From Pseudomonas sp. REP124 (GTDB lineage Bacteria; Pseudomonadota; Gammaproteobacteria; Pseudomonadales; Pseudomonadaceae), in contig NZ_JAIQWX010000028.1 in NCBI RefSeq assembly GCF_020164475.1, forward strand, positions 1 to 54,604: a DNA stretch of 54,604 bases, written 5' to 3'. Made by a program: the position numbers and the translations under genes. The notes under the pieces are model-generated. The model did not search any database. It saw nothing but the letters and a program-made list of their open reading frames with translations, and was not told the DNA's origin. Positions 8,280-18,956 of the stretch are shown piece by piece; positions within the stretch are counted from its first letter, which is position 1, and every line of letters begins with the position of its first letter.

Positions 8280-9688
8280 TACTGTGTGATGCCCAATGCC
8301 AGCATCTTTTTGTAAAGCGTCGAGCGCCCGAGCCCCAGGCGCTTGGCGGTTTCAATCACATTTCCCTGACAGGCCTCAAGCGTTGCCCCAATCAACTGCC
8401 GATCAAACCGCTCCCGCGCCGCACTGAACGTCTCGTGCTCCAACGGTTCGATGGTCACCGCCGCCACCCGCTCAACCGGCGTGAAGGTCCCGATCGCCGC
8501 CCGTATATCCGCCACCGAAAGCCGCAGGTCATCACTGAGCAACGCCGCCCGCTCCAGCACATTACGCAACTCGCGAATATTCCCCGGCCAGGCATGCTGA
8601 CCCAATAGCGCCAACGCTTCGCCATTAAGTTCATGCTGGCTGCGCAACTCTTCAAGAATCGCTTCACTGAGCGCGGGTAAATCATCGAGGCGATCACGCA
8701 GCGGTGGTACCTGGATCGGCAGGACGTTGAGGCGGTAATACAAATCGGCGCGAAACTCGCCGCGTTTGATGGCGGCTTCAAGATCGGTGGAGGTCGCGGC
8801 GATGACGCGTACGTCGCTCTGGATCACCTCGTTGGAGCCCACTGGCTCGAATTCCTTTTCCTGCAGGACCCGCAGCAGTTTGCTTTGCAGCGGTAGCGGC
8901 ATGTCGCCGATTTCATCGAGAAACAGAGTGCCGCCCTGGGCGATCTGCAATTTGCCGGCGCGGCCCTTGCGGTCGGCGCCGGTGAAGGCGCCGGGGGCGG
9001 TGCCGAAGAACTCGGCTTCGAGCAGCGATTCGGGGATGGCTGCGCTGTTGATGCTGACAAAGGCCTTGTGCGCGCGGGGCGAAGCGTTGTGGATCGCCTG
9101 GGCCAGCAGCTCCTTGCCGGTGCCGGTTTCGCCCAGCAGCAAGACCGGCGATTCGGTGCTGGCGCTGCGTCGGGCGCGGCGTTTGACTTCCAGGCTGGCG
9201 GCGCTGGTGCCGATGAAGTGGGCGAAGTTGTATTTGGTCTGCCGCGCCCGCAGCAGCGAGCGGGTCGAGGCCAGCTCTTCCTGCATGCTCATGTAGCGTT
9301 TGAGCATGGGCGAGAGGCTGCGTAACTCGTCGAACAGGGCAAAGCCGATGGCGCCGATCACCTCGCCGGCATCGTCGTGGATCGGCAGGCGCATGACCAC
9401 CAGCGGTTCCTTGGGGGTGTCTTGCATGTCCAGCAGGATCGGCCGGCCGGTGCGCACCACTTCGCGCAACAGGCTGCCGGGGATCACGCTTTCGCAGGCC
9501 TTGCCGATGGCGCCTTCGGCCGAGGGCAGGCCAAAGCGCCGGGCGTAGCGTTCGTTCATCCAGACGATGTTGGCATCGCGGTCGACGATCACCGTGCCTT
9601 CACTCGACTGCTCGATGATCTCGAACAGAGAGCGGATCGCCAGCAGGCGAACGCGCTGGTAGTCCTTGAGGCTTTCGGTGGTGTTCAT
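8276..9688 (-). CDS. hbcR: Sigma-54-dependent activator, probable hydroxybutyrate regulator HbcR
   Basis: 470 residues. There is a PAS-like sensor domain (about 15-115), then an AAA+ domain (about 155-395) with Walker A GETGTGKE, the sigma-54 contact loop GAFTGA and LFLDEIGDM. A Fis-type HTH sits at the C-terminus (NVIETAKRLGLGRSTLYKKM). The start at 9688 follows AGGA. It has no receiver domain, so it should sense a small molecule through the PAS domain. In this genus such a gene usually stands next to a GntP permease and hydroxybutyrate dehydrogenase. Here that pair lies 6 kb away with a sigma-54 promoter, beyond the NRPS island. The symbol rests on that synteny. Confidence 0.85.
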   Translation of the reverse strand: MNTTESLKDYQRVRLLAIRSLFEIIEQSSEGTVIVDRDANIVWMNERYARRFGLPSAEGAIGKACESVIPGSLLREVVRTGRPILLDMQDTPKEPLVVMRLPIHDDAGEVIGAIGFALFDELRSLSPMLKRYMSMQEELASTRSLLRARQTKYNFAHFIGTSAASLEVKRRARRSASTESPVLLLGETGTGKELLAQAIHNASPRAHKAFVSINSAAIPESLLEAEFFGTAPGAFTGADRKGRAGKLQIAQGGTLFLDEIGDMPLPLQSKLLRVLQEKEFEPVGSNEVIQSDVRVIAATSTDLEAAIKRGEFRADLYYRLNVLPIQVPPLRDRLDDLPALSEAILEELRSQHELNGEALALLGQHAWPGNIRELRNVLERAALLSDDLRLSVADIRAAIGTFTPVERVAAVTIEPLEHETFSAARERFDRQLIGATLEACQGNVIETAKRLGLGRSTLYKKMLALGITQY

Positions 9689-9724
9689 GGATTGATCCTA
9701 AATTGTGTGTTGCCTGTGCCGGCC

Positions 9725-9828
9725 TCATCGCGGGCAAGCCCGCTCCCACAGGTTTTGTGTCGGACCCAAATCCAGGGTCAACCTCATGACCTTGTGGGAG
9801 CGGGCTTGCCCGCGATGGCCGCTACGCG
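9725..9828. repeat. REPIN, GGGAGCGGGCTTGCCCGCG class
   Basis: Inverted REP pair: CATCGCGGGCAAGCCCGCTC and its reverse complement ending near 9828, separated by about 45 bases. It lies between hbcR and yejF. Confidence 0.85.
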
Positions 9829-9848
9829 GTCTAAAGCCTGGTGCCGAA

Positions 9849-11429
<1,581 letters not shown>

Positions 11430-11443
11430 GTCTACAGTCCGGA

Positions 11444-12466
11444 TCAGGATCGAGGATCAAAGGCGTCACGCAACGCTTCGCCGATGAATACCAACAGGGA
11501 AAGAATCAACGCCAGGGTGAAAAACGCCGTCAACCCGAGCCACGGTGCTTGCAGGTTCTGCTTGCCCTGACCGATCAGTTCACCCAGGGAAGCGCTGCCG
11601 GCCGGCATGCCGAAACCGAGGAAATCCAGGGCGGTGAGGGTCGAAATCGCCCCGGTCAAAATGAACGGCAGATAACTCAGGGTCGCGTTCATGGCGTTGG
11701 GCAGGATGTGGCGCACGATGACTTTATGGTCAGTCAGGCCCAGCGCGCGGGCCGCCTTGACGTATTCCAGATTGCGCCCGCGCAGGAACTCGGCACGGAC
11801 CACGTCCACCAGCGCCAGCCAGGAAAATAGCGCCATGATCCCCAGCAGCCACCAGAAATTCGGTTCGACGAAGCCCGACAGGATGATCAGCAGGTACAGC
11901 ACCGGCAGCCCGGACCAGACCTCTTGCAGTCGCTGTCCGAGCAAGTCGACCCAGCCGCCGTAATAGCCCTGCAAGGCGCCGGCGGCGATGCCGATCAGGG
12001 CGCTGACAAAGGTCAGCATCAAGGCAAACAGAATCGACACGCGCGCACCGAAAATCACCCGGGCCAGCACATCCCGCGCCTGATCGTCGGTTCCCAGCCA
12101 GTTCACGTTCGACGGCGGACTTGGGGCCGGTTTGTTCAGGTCGTAGTTGGGCGTGTCGTCGCTGAACGGAATCGGCGGGAACAGCAACCAGCCGCCGTCC
12201 TTCTTGATCAGCTTCTGCACGTAGTCGCTGCGGTAGTCGGCCTGGAACGGCAGCTGCCCACCGAATTCCTGTTCGGTGTAGCGCTTGAACACCGGGAAGT
12301 ACCACTGGCCTTGATAGCTGACCATCAGCGGCTTGTCGTTGGCGATCAACTCGCCACCCAGCGTCAGCAGGAACAGGCCGATGAACAGCCACAGCGACCA
12401 CCAGCCGCGACGGTTTTTCTTGAAACGCTCGAAACGACGACGGCCGAGCGGCGAAAGCTTGAGCAT
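11444..12466 (-). CDS. yejE: Oligopeptide ABC importer, permease YejE
   Basis: 340-residue inner-membrane permease, close to the length of E. coli YejE. It starts at the ATG whose A is shared with the yejB stop (TGATG), which signals translational coupling. A cytosolic basic N-terminus (RRRFERFKKNRR) precedes the first membrane segment, a periplasmic loop follows, and five more segments form the BPD transport domain. The EAA-type loop is seen around RGRNLEYVKAARALGLTD. Confidence 0.93.
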   Translation of the reverse strand: MLKLSPLGRRRFERFKKNRRGWWSLWLFIGLFLLTLGGELIANDKPLMVSYQGQWYFPVFKRYTEQEFGGQLPFQADYRSDYVQKLIKKDGGWLLFPPIPFSDDTPNYDLNKPAPSPPSNVNWLGTDDQARDVLARVIFGARVSILFALMLTFVSALIGIAAGALQGYYGGWVDLLGQRLQEVWSGLPVLYLLIILSGFVEPNFWWLLGIMALFSWLALVDVVRAEFLRGRNLEYVKAARALGLTDHKVIVRHILPNAMNATLSYLPFILTGAISTLTALDFLGFGMPAGSASLGELIGQGKQNLQAPWLGLTAFFTLALILSLLVFIGEALRDAFDPRS

Positions 12467-13527
12467 CAGGCATTCCTCGCGGCGAAGTCGATGCGCGGGT
12501 CGACCAGGGTGTAGCACAGGTCGCCCACCAGTTTTATCAGCAGACCGAACAGGGTGAAGATGAACAGCGAGCCGAACACCACCGGATAATCCCGGGAAAC
12601 CGCTGCCTCGTAACTCATGCGGCCCAGGCCATCGAGGGAGAAGATCACTTCGATCAGCAGGGAGCCGGCGAAAAATACGCTGATGAAGGCCTGGGGAATC
12701 CCCGACACCACCAGCAACATGGCGTTGCGGAACACGTGGCCGTACAGCACCCGTTGCTCGCTCAGGCCCTTGGCGCGGGCGGTAACCACGTACTGTCGGG
12801 TGATTTCATTGAGGAAGGAATTTTTGGTCAGGATGGTCAACGTGGCGAAACCGCCGATCACCAGCGCGGTGACCGGCAGCACCAGATGCCAGAAGTAGTC
12901 GGTGACCTTGCCCAGGGTCGACAGCGAGTCGAAGTTGTCGGAGACCAGTCCGCGTACCGGAAACCAGTTCAGCGAAGTGCCGCCGGCGAAGACCACGATC
13001 AGGAACATCGCGAACAGGAACGCCGGCATTGCATAGCCGATGATGATCGCGGTGCTGCTCCAGATATCGAACTGGCTGCCGTGGTGCACCGCCTTGCGGA
13101 TGCCCAGCGGGATCGACACCAGGTACGTGATCAGCGTCGCCCAGAGCCCGAGGGAAATGGTCACCGGCATCTTCTGCAGGATCAGGTCGGTGACGGTGGC
13201 GCCGCGGAAGAAGCTCTTGCCGAAGTCCAGTTGCGCATAGCTGGTGATCATCAGCCACAGCCGCTCATGGGCCGGTTTGTCGAAGCCGTACTGTTTTTCG
13301 ATGTCCTTGATCAATTGCGGGTCCAGGCCGCGACTGGCCCGGGACGTGCCGCTGCTGGTTTCGCCGGAGCTGCCGCCGGCACTCACGCCGCCGATGCCTT
13401 GCAGGTGGGCGATGGCCTGTTCCACAGGCCCACCCGGAGCGGCCTGGACGATGACGAAGTTGACCAGAAGAATGATGAACAGCGTCGGGATGATCAGCAG
13501 CAGACGCCGCAGTATGTAAGCCCACAT
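12466..13527 (-). CDS. yejB: Oligopeptide ABC importer, permease YejB
   Basis: 353 residues from the ATG that overlaps the yejA stop by one base. It is a DppB/OppB-type permease with N-terminal [17 protein letters not shown], a large first periplasmic loop that includes a Gly/Ser-rich insert (around [17 protein letters not shown]), and five later membrane segments. The EAA loop is near [15 protein letters not shown]. It pairs with YejE to form the channel. Confidence 0.93.
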   Translation of the reverse strand: MWAYILRRLLLIIPTLFIILLVNFVIVQAAPGGPVEQAIAHLQGIGGVSAGGSSGETSSGTSRASRGLDPQLIKDIEKQYGFDKPAHERLWLMITSYAQLDFGKSFFRGATVTDLILQKMPVTISLGLWATLITYLVSIPLGIRKAVHHGSQFDIWSSTAIIIGYAMPAFLFAMFLIVVFAGGTSLNWFPVRGLVSDNFDSLSTLGKVTDYFWHLVLPVTALVIGGFATLTILTKNSFLNEITRQYVVTARAKGLSEQRVLYGHVFRNAMLLVVSGIPQAFISVFFAGSLLIEVIFSLDGLGRMSYEAAVSRDYPVVFGSLFIFTLFGLLIKLVGDLCYTLVDPRIDFAARNA

Positions 13528-15395
13528 CAGTGCGGTCCTCCGGGGCTGCCACGGCGAATGCGTTCGGCGGTCATTTGCTGGTTGGTCAGGGGCGTGGTGC
13601 TGACTTCCCACCAGCTCTCGATGGCTTCGTCATTGCTGGCCTGCACATTCGGGATGCCGAAGCGGTTCCACCACACGGTGGAGGTTCCCGGCGGGTAATA
13701 GTTGGGGATCCAGTAGTAATTCCACTGCAACACCCGGTCCAGCGCGTGGGCGTAGCGCAGCATGTCCGCCTTGTTGTCGGCGCGCACCAGGCCGTTGATC
13801 AGGGTGTCGACCGCCGGATTTTTCAGGGCCATGTAGTTGTTCGAACCGGGATCGGTGGCGGCGGCGGAACCGAAATAGTTGAACAGCTCGCCACCCGGGG
13901 AGGTGGTGACCGGGTAACCGGTGACGATCATGTCGTAGTCGCGGCTCATCAGGCGGTTCACATATTGCGAGGCGTCGATGCGGCGGATGTTCAGGTCAAT
14001 GCCGATCTGCTTCAGGGTGCGCTTGTATGGCAGCAGCAGACGATCCATGCCGTTCTGGCTGACCAGGAAGGTGAAGCTCAACGGCTCGCCTTCGGCATTA
14101 ACCAGTTGATCGCCGTCAGGTTTCCAGCCGGCCTGTTCGAGCAGGGCCAGGGCTTGCAACTGTTTGTCGCGAATCACGCCGCTGCCATCGGTCTTGGGCG
14201 CTTCGAACACCTGGGTGAAGACTTCGTCAGGGATCTGTCCGCGCAGGGGTTCGAGAATCGCCCGCTCGCCGGCATCCGGCAGTTGCCGGGCGGCGAGTTC
14301 GGTGTTGGAAAAGAAACTCTGCTGGCGGATGTACAGGTTGCGCATCATCTGCCGGTTGCTCCACTCGAAATCCCAGAGCATCACCAGCGCCTGACGCACC
14401 CGGCGATCCTGGAACATCGGTTTTTGCAGGTTGAACACGAAGCCCTGGCTCGGTTGCGGGGCTTCGGTGGCCAGGTGGGCCTTTTGCAGGCGACCGTCGC
14501 TCAGCGCCGGGCTGTCATAGCCGATGGAGTAGCCGGTGGCGGAAAACTCGCGGTTGTAGTCGTAGGCGCCACCGCGCAAGACCTGGCGGGCCACGTCGGT
14601 ATCGCCGAAATACTCGATGCTGAAATGATCGAAATTGTAGAGCCCGCGACTGACCGGCAGATCCTTGCCCCACCAGTCGGGGTTGCGTTCGAAGGTGATG
14701 CTGCGCCCGGAGTCGACCTTGCCCACCCGGTATGGCCCGCTGCCCAGCGGCGCCTCATAGCCACCGCCGCCGGCGAAATCGCGGGTCTTCCACCAGTGTT
14801 CGGGAAACACCGGCAGGGTCGCAATGTCCAGGGGCAGGGTGCGGTTTTCGTTGTTCTTGAAGTCGAAGCGCACGGTCAGTGGCGACTCCACTTCGACGCC
14901 TTTGACATCGGCGAATTGCGTGCGATAGCGCAGGCTGCCCTGAGTCATCAGCAAATCGTAGGTATAGCGTACGTCTTGTGCGGTGATCGGCTTGCCATCG
15001 GCAAAGCGTGCCTTGGGGTTGAGATAGAAGCGCAGGGACAGGCCGTCATCGGAACGCTCGATTTGCCGGGCCACCAGGCCATACACGGTGTAAGGCTCGT
15101 CCAGCGAGCGCTGGGCCAGGGGCGAGTAGAGCAGACCGTCGATCTGAGTGACGCCGATGCCTTTGTCGATATAAGGCAGGACGTGGTCGAAAAGACCGAT
15201 TTCGATCGCCGAGCGCCGCATAGTGCCGCCTTTGGGCGCAAGCGGATTGGCGTAGGCGAAGTGGCTGAAGCCGGCGGGGTACTTGGCCGGTTCGCCATAG
15301 ACAGTCAACGCATGTTGCGGTGCGGCGTTCACGCCGACGGCGCCCAGGAGCAGGGCCGCGGCAGTGAAAAATACAGTTGGGAAAGCCAGTCGCAT
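13527..15395 (-). CDS. yejA: Oligopeptide-binding periplasmic protein YejA
   Basis: 622 residues with a cleavable signal peptide ([25 protein letters not shown]). The remainder is an SBP_bac_5 solute-binding protein that captures peptides in the periplasm for YejBEF. The ATG at 15395 is chosen because the signal peptide begins there; the upstream in-frame extension is not signal-like. It is the first gene of the yej operon, and stop/start overlaps tie all four genes together. Upstream, after a 134-base gap, lies the parvulin gene on the same strand. Confidence 0.92.
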   Translation of the reverse strand: MRLAFPTVFFTAAALLLGAVGVNAAPQHALTVYGEPAKYPAGFSHFAYANPLAPKGGTMRRSAIEIGLFDHVLPYIDKGIGVTQIDGLLYSPLAQRSLDEPYTVYGLVARQIERSDDGLSLRFYLNPKARFADGKPITAQDVRYTYDLLMTQGSLRYRTQFADVKGVEVESPLTVRFDFKNNENRTLPLDIATLPVFPEHWWKTRDFAGGGGYEAPLGSGPYRVGKVDSGRSITFERNPDWWGKDLPVSRGLYNFDHFSIEYFGDTDVARQVLRGGAYDYNREFSATGYSIGYDSPALSDGRLQKAHLATEAPQPSQGFVFNLQKPMFQDRRVRQALVMLWDFEWSNRQMMRNLYIRQQSFFSNTELAARQLPDAGERAILEPLRGQIPDEVFTQVFEAPKTDGSGVIRDKQLQALALLEQAGWKPDGDQLVNAEGEPLSFTFLVSQNGMDRLLLPYKRTLKQIGIDLNIRRIDASQYVNRLMSRDYDMIVTGYPVTTSPGGELFNYFGSAAATDPGSNNYMALKNPAVDTLINGLVRADNKADMLRYAHALDRVLQWNYYWIPNYYPPGTSTVWWNRFGIPNVQASNDEAIESWWEVSTTPLTNQQMTAERIRRGSPGGPH

Positions 15396-15529
15396 TGTCA
15401 GCCTTAGAGCCGGGTGGTCGATAACGACAATTTGTACGCTAGCGGCGCGTCCCTCGCCAGCCGAATTCGCATCCCAAACACGACGGCCCACCAGAAGGCG
15501 GGCCGTTGTGTGCGAAAACCGGGCGTCGA

Positions 15530-15811
15530 TCAGTCCTGACGGCTGGTCACTTCCAGCAGGTGGTAACCGAACTGGGTCTTGACCGGGCCTTGCACGACGT
15601 TGATCGGCGCGCTGAAGACCACGGTGTCGAATTCCTTGACCATCTGGCCTGGACCGAACGAACCCAGGTCACCGCCCTGGCGGCTGGACGGGCAGGTGGA
15701 GTTGGCTTTGGCGACTTCGGCGAAGTCTGCGCCAGCCTCGATCTGGGCCTTGAGCTCGTTGCACTTGGCTTCGCTGGAAACGAGGATGTGGCGGGCAGTG
15801 GCTTTAGCCAT
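15530..15811 (-). CDS. ppiC: Parvulin-type peptidyl-prolyl cis-trans isomerase
   Basis: 93 residues, a bare parvulin domain: ARHILVSSE at the start, then FAEVAKANSTCPS, GGDLGSFGPGQMV, and QFGYHLLEV at the end. Length and sequence match cytoplasmic PpiC (93 residues in E. coli). It has no signal peptide. The start is preceded by AGGAG. Probably monocistronic; its link to the yej operon downstream is only proximity. Confidence 0.93.
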   Translation of the reverse strand: MAKATARHILVSSEAKCNELKAQIEAGADFAEVAKANSTCPSSRQGGDLGSFGPGQMVKEFDTVVFSAPINVVQGPVKTQFGYHLLEVTSRQD

Positions 15812-15917
15812 GGGGAAATACTCCTTTCAATGTTCGGTAAAGTGGGGAGCCTACCGGATTCAGTGAGCGATTTCTTCTCAAAGTTCCGTTACGTGGGGCC
15901 TGCGGGGTAGTTACGGG

Positions 15918-16799
15918 CTACAGACCGGCTTTTTTCAGGCGCTCGGCGTGTTGCACGTAGAGGTCAATCGAGTCGACGGCTTGTGCTGCCACGATGCCGG
16001 TCTGGCGCAGGGTGTCCAGATGATCGAGGGGGTAGTCGGAGCGGATGACGGTGCCCAGGTGCGAGCTGTAGCGTCCGACCAGGCCATCGTTGTGCTCGGT
16101 TTCATGGACGAAATATCGGGAAAAGGCACGCAGACAGTTGTGCAGCGGATTGACCGCTTTGAGTCCACTCTCGATGAGACCGCCCTGCAAGGTGCCGCTC
16201 CAGGAGTAGTAGCGCACGCCGTTTTCCAGTTCGCAGCCGTTGTCGCCCCTGGTTTTCGGCAGTCCTTGGGGGTATTTGCGATTGAATGCGCCCACGCCTT
16301 CGGTGGTCAGGGCATTGAGCGCGGCGAGGGCGTTTTGTGGCAATTGGCGGTGGCCGCCGAGTAATGCCAGAAATTCGGCGAATAAGGTCGCGACTGTTTC
16401 GGCGACGTGTTCCGGCAGGTGTCCGGGGACGAGGGCCTTGCGCAGGTAGTCCGCCAGCTCCGAGCCTTGATTCGGTCCGCTGACGGACGTCACCGAGGCC
16501 ACCGATTCCGGCGCCATCGCGGCGGCATATCGAGCGGCCAGCGCGCCCTGGCTGTGGCCGATCAGGTTGACCTTGCTCGCGCCCGTGCCTTGCAGAACCC
16601 GCTTGATCTGCACCAGCAGTTGTTCGCCGCGCGCTTCGTTGCTGTGGGTTGCCGACAGGTGAGGGACGAAAACCCGTGCGCCTGCGTTCCTTAAAGCCTG
16701 CTTGATGTCGTGGAAGAGTTCGAAGTTGCCGATCCGGTCGAAGCCGAAGAGCCCGTGGACCAGGAGAATCGGGTGGCGAGTGTGTGCATTCCGTTGCAT
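15918..16799 (-). CDS. Triacylglycerol lipase, P. fragi type (family I.1)
   Basis: 293 residues. The alpha/beta-hydrolase has oxyanion motif HPILLVHGLFGFDRI near the N-terminus and nucleophile elbow GHSQG. The acid is likely the Asp in the ETEHNDGLVGRYSSHLG segment, and the His is in YPLDHLDTLRQ. It closely resembles the P. fragi lipase in length and in its lack of a recognisable signal peptide. ATG 16799 is chosen (AGGA 8 bases upstream). It hydrolyses long-chain acylglycerols. No lipase foldase (lif) gene is adjacent, consistent with the short fragi subgroup. Export route unknown. Confidence 0.88.
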   Translation of the reverse strand: MQRNAHTRHPILLVHGLFGFDRIGNFELFHDIKQALRNAGARVFVPHLSATHSNEARGEQLLVQIKRVLQGTGASKVNLIGHSQGALAARYAAAMAPESVASVTSVSGPNQGSELADYLRKALVPGHLPEHVAETVATLFAEFLALLGGHRQLPQNALAALNALTTEGVGAFNRKYPQGLPKTRGDNGCELENGVRYYSWSGTLQGGLIESGLKAVNPLHNCLRAFSRYFVHETEHNDGLVGRYSSHLGTVIRSDYPLDHLDTLRQTGIVAAQAVDSIDLYVQHAERLKKAGL

Positions 16800-16971
16800 G
16801 TTCAAAGTCCTTTTTCTGGCATTCAGGGTGGTGCCTTGCGGCTCACTCTAAAGCAGGCAGGGTTGCCTGCGGTGTATGAAAAGGACGCGGTTGGCGGGTG
16901 AAAACGGAATAAACAGACGCCGAAAAGGCGGAGGTTGCGTCAGTACCGGCCAGCCAAGTCGAACACTTACC

Positions 16972-17065
16972 TGTGGTGAGGGGGCTTGCCCCCGTTGGAG
17001 TGCGCAGCACTCCCATCTTTTTTGGGGCCGCTGCGCGACCCAACGGGGGCAAGCCCCCTCGCCAC
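16972..17065. repeat. REPIN, GGCGAGGGGGCTTGCCCCCG class
   Basis: Inverted pair of GTGAGGGGGCTTGCCCCCGT and its complement, about 90 bases in all. It lies between the lipase and DAHP synthase genes. A second member of this class is at 31622-31730. Confidence 0.85.
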
Positions 17066-17094
17066 AATGACCCCATCGTCTGTTCAATCAGGGA

Positions 17095-18159
17095 TCAGGC
17101 CCGCAACCGCTCGGCGGCCTGGCGCAACAACTGCTCCGTCCCGCTCCACCCCAGGCAGCCATCGGTAACCGACACGCCGTACTTCATCGATGGACCAATA
17201 GCCTGGCAGCCTTCGAACAAGTGACTCTCGATCATCATGCCAATCAGCGAGCGATCACCTTGCAGGCGTTGCTCCAGCACGTCATTGAACACCGCCGGCT
17301 GGCGCAGCGGATCCTTGCCGCTGTTGGCGTGGCTGCAATCGACCATGATCCGCGCCGGGATCTTCAGTTTGCTCAAGTCGCCGTTGACCTTCGCCACGCT
17401 GGCGCGGTCGTAGTTCGGGCCGTTGTGGCCGCCGCGCAAGACCAGATGAGTGTCCGGGTTGCCGGGTGTCTGGATGATCGCCGGGTGGCCCTGGCTGTCC
17501 ACGCCGAAATGGCGATGCGGATGGGCCGCGGAGCGCATGGCATCGCTGGCCACCGTGACGCCACCGTCGGTGCCGTTCTTGAAGCCGACCGGCATGCTCA
17601 GGCCGCTGGCCATCTCGCGATGGATCTGCGATTCGGTAGTGCGGGCGCCAATGGCAACCCAGCTGAGCAGGTCATCGAAGTAGCCGGCGGCCATCGGTTG
17701 CAGCAGTTCGGTCGCGACCGGCAAACCCAGCATCAGCATTTCGCGCATCAGTTCGCGGGACAGGGTCAGGCCGCCGGCCATGTCGTCGCTGCCGTCCAGG
17801 TGCGGATCGTAGGCCAGGCCTTTCCAGCCCACCGTGGTGCGGGGTTTTTCGACGTAGGCGCGCATCACCAGCAGCATTTGATCGCTGACCTCGGCGGACA
17901 GGCGGGCCAGGTTGGCGGCGTATTCGAGCGCGGATTTCGGATCGTGGATCGAGCAGGGGCCGACAATGACCAGCAGACGGGAGTCTTCACCGTCGAGAAT
18001 CGCGCGGACCGCCTGGCGGTGGGCGTCGACTTGCCGGGTCAGGGCGTTGGAGAGCGGCAGTTGCTGTTTGAGTTGCAACGAGCTGGGCAGACGCAGGGTC
18101 AGCGCTTCATTGGCAGGGCTCAGGGTGGACAGCGGCAAAGCAGAGACGGACGAGTTCAT
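17095..18159 (-). CDS. 3-deoxy-7-phosphoheptulonate synthase (DAHP synthase, class I)
   Basis: 354 residues, class I AroF/G/H type. It condenses phosphoenolpyruvate with erythrose-4-phosphate, the first step of aromatic biosynthesis. Recognisable blocks are VGPCSIHDPKSALEYA, the substrate-site stretch KPRTTVGWKGL, FKNGTDG, LRGGHNGPNY and the metal-site segment MVDCSHANSGKDP. ATG 18159 is taken because AGGAAG stands upstream and the downstream sequence is family-like. The start is preceded by about 450 bases of leader that hold two aromatic-rich short ORFs and a strong terminator, so attenuation by Phe/Tyr/Trp supply is likely. Which feedback isoform (AroF, G or H) cannot be decided here. Confidence 0.94.
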   Translation of the reverse strand: MNSSVSALPLSTLSPANEALTLRLPSSLQLKQQLPLSNALTRQVDAHRQAVRAILDGEDSRLLVIVGPCSIHDPKSALEYAANLARLSAEVSDQMLLVMRAYVEKPRTTVGWKGLAYDPHLDGSDDMAGGLTLSRELMREMLMLGLPVATELLQPMAAGYFDDLLSWVAIGARTTESQIHREMASGLSMPVGFKNGTDGGVTVASDAMRSAAHPHRHFGVDSQGHPAIIQTPGNPDTHLVLRGGHNGPNYDRASVAKVNGDLSKLKIPARIMVDCSHANSGKDPLRQPAVFNDVLEQRLQGDRSLIGMMIESHLFEGCQAIGPSMKYGVSVTDGCLGWSGTEQLLRQAAERLRA

Positions 18160-18205
18160 GTTCAGGCTTCCTGGCTGGCGGCGGGTTCGCTCCCGCGCGC
18201 TCGGC

Positions 18206-18358
18206 CTATAGGGGTGTTCGACAATTGGCCGGATTGGCTGCGTGTGTGTGCTTGCCACCTGTGGGTGACCGATCGGAGGCGGCAGGCTGTCCCGAGCGGA
18301 GGGTGGTAAATCGCCAGGCGGTAAAAGTGTCGTAACGGTAATAAGTGGCGTAGTTCAT
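18206..18358 (-). CDS. Second aromatic-rich short ORF before DAHP synthase
   Basis: 50-codon ORF with GAGG upstream of its ATG. Its first 17 residues, MNYATYYRYDTFTAWRF, contain four Tyr, two Phe and one Trp; the rest is Pro/Ala/Thr-rich and ordinary. It begins after the leader terminator and ends 46 bases before the DAHP synthase start. It could be a regulatory leader peptide in which ribosome stalling changes translation or Rho access downstream. No function is proven. Confidence 0.6.
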   Translation of the reverse strand: MNYATYYRYDTFTAWRFTTLRSGQPAASDRSPTGGKHTHAANPANCRTPL

Positions 18359-18408
18359 GGTGCTGATCCTCTGTATGTCTGGTGTGCTGCAACAAAAAAT
18401 TAAGGGCT

Positions 18409-18446
18409 GAAAAAACAAAACCCCCGGTCGGGAAGCCGACCGGGGG
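18409..18446 (-). terminator. Intrinsic terminator in the DAHP synthase leader (attenuator)
   Basis: Minus-strand transcript: CCCCCGGTCGG, loop CTTC, CCGACCGGGGG, then TTTTGTTTTTT. It is an 11-bp perfect stem with a strong U tract. It lies between the first leader peptide and the second short ORF, the position of a transcription attenuator. Confidence 0.88.
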
Positions 18447-18495
18447 TTGAGAAATCTCTGGTGGCGACCCGTTCAAAGTGGGCGCCGTGTGGGTA

Positions 18496-18624
18496 TCAGG
18501 CGCGCCAGTGGCTAAACCAATACCCAAAATAAAAGCTGACCGGAGCGCAAACACCGTTCGCCCGGGCAGCCGAAACCGAGCGCGGGGCGCTGGCGGTACG
18601 TAGCTGTGAGAGGGCGTTGAACAT
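18496..18624 (-). CDS. Leader peptide with aromatic run, DAHP synthase attenuator
   Basis: 42-codon ORF whose ATG at 18624 has GGAG seven bases upstream. The C-terminal end reads SFYFGYWFSHWRA: three Phe, two Tyr and two Trp among eleven residues (SFYFGYWFSHW), directly before the stop. An 11-bp terminator follows about 50 bases later. This is the classic arrangement of amino-acid operon attenuation, here responding to all three aromatic amino acids. The bases GGGTAT inside the aromatic codons can pair with ATACCC just after the stop, a plausible 1:2 pause hairpin. The antiterminator pairing is not obvious by eye. Confidence 0.78.
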   Translation of the reverse strand: MFNALSQLRTASAPRSVSAARANGVCAPVSFYFGYWFSHWRA

Positions 18625-18956
18625 GGTTTGTCTCCGATGGATGCGCCGAGCTTACTAGAGCCCGGTGCGAGGATTCAATCAGAAATTGCTATCGATCGCA
18701 GGCGGAGTTTTCTATGGCTTGAAAAATAATCCGTCGCGGGCGTTGTATGAAAGAAAGGGATTACAAGCGATGGGCAAGGCCCCGTGTTTCCTGAGAATGC
18801 AGCGCGACGCCGATCATGGATTTGTCTGAAACACGCTTGGCACAGGGCTTTGCAAGATAACTGGAAACTTTTTATGTGACGCTTTCCGCTAGGTCTGCCA
18901 GTTCCTTTTTGCTAAGGTGGCGACAACCCACGAAGACCAAATTGCGAGGTGTCTGC
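18625..18956. other. Intergenic region between the DAHP synthase leader and gacA
   Basis: No gene seen. It must hold the divergent promoters of the attenuator transcript (minus) and of gacA (plus). A sigma-54-like TTGGCACA...TTTGC at 18838-18854 has one base too many between the GG and GC pairs. Confidence 0.4.

Noticed and set aside
13530..15407. Plus-strand open frame of 625 codons
   Set aside because: Antisense of yejA, created by high GC content. The yejA frame has a signal peptide and family blocks.
18838..18854. Sigma-54-like promoter upstream of gacA (TTGGCACA ... TTTGC)
   Set aside because: The GG and GC pairs are 11 bases apart, not the required 10, and gacA is not known to need sigma-54.
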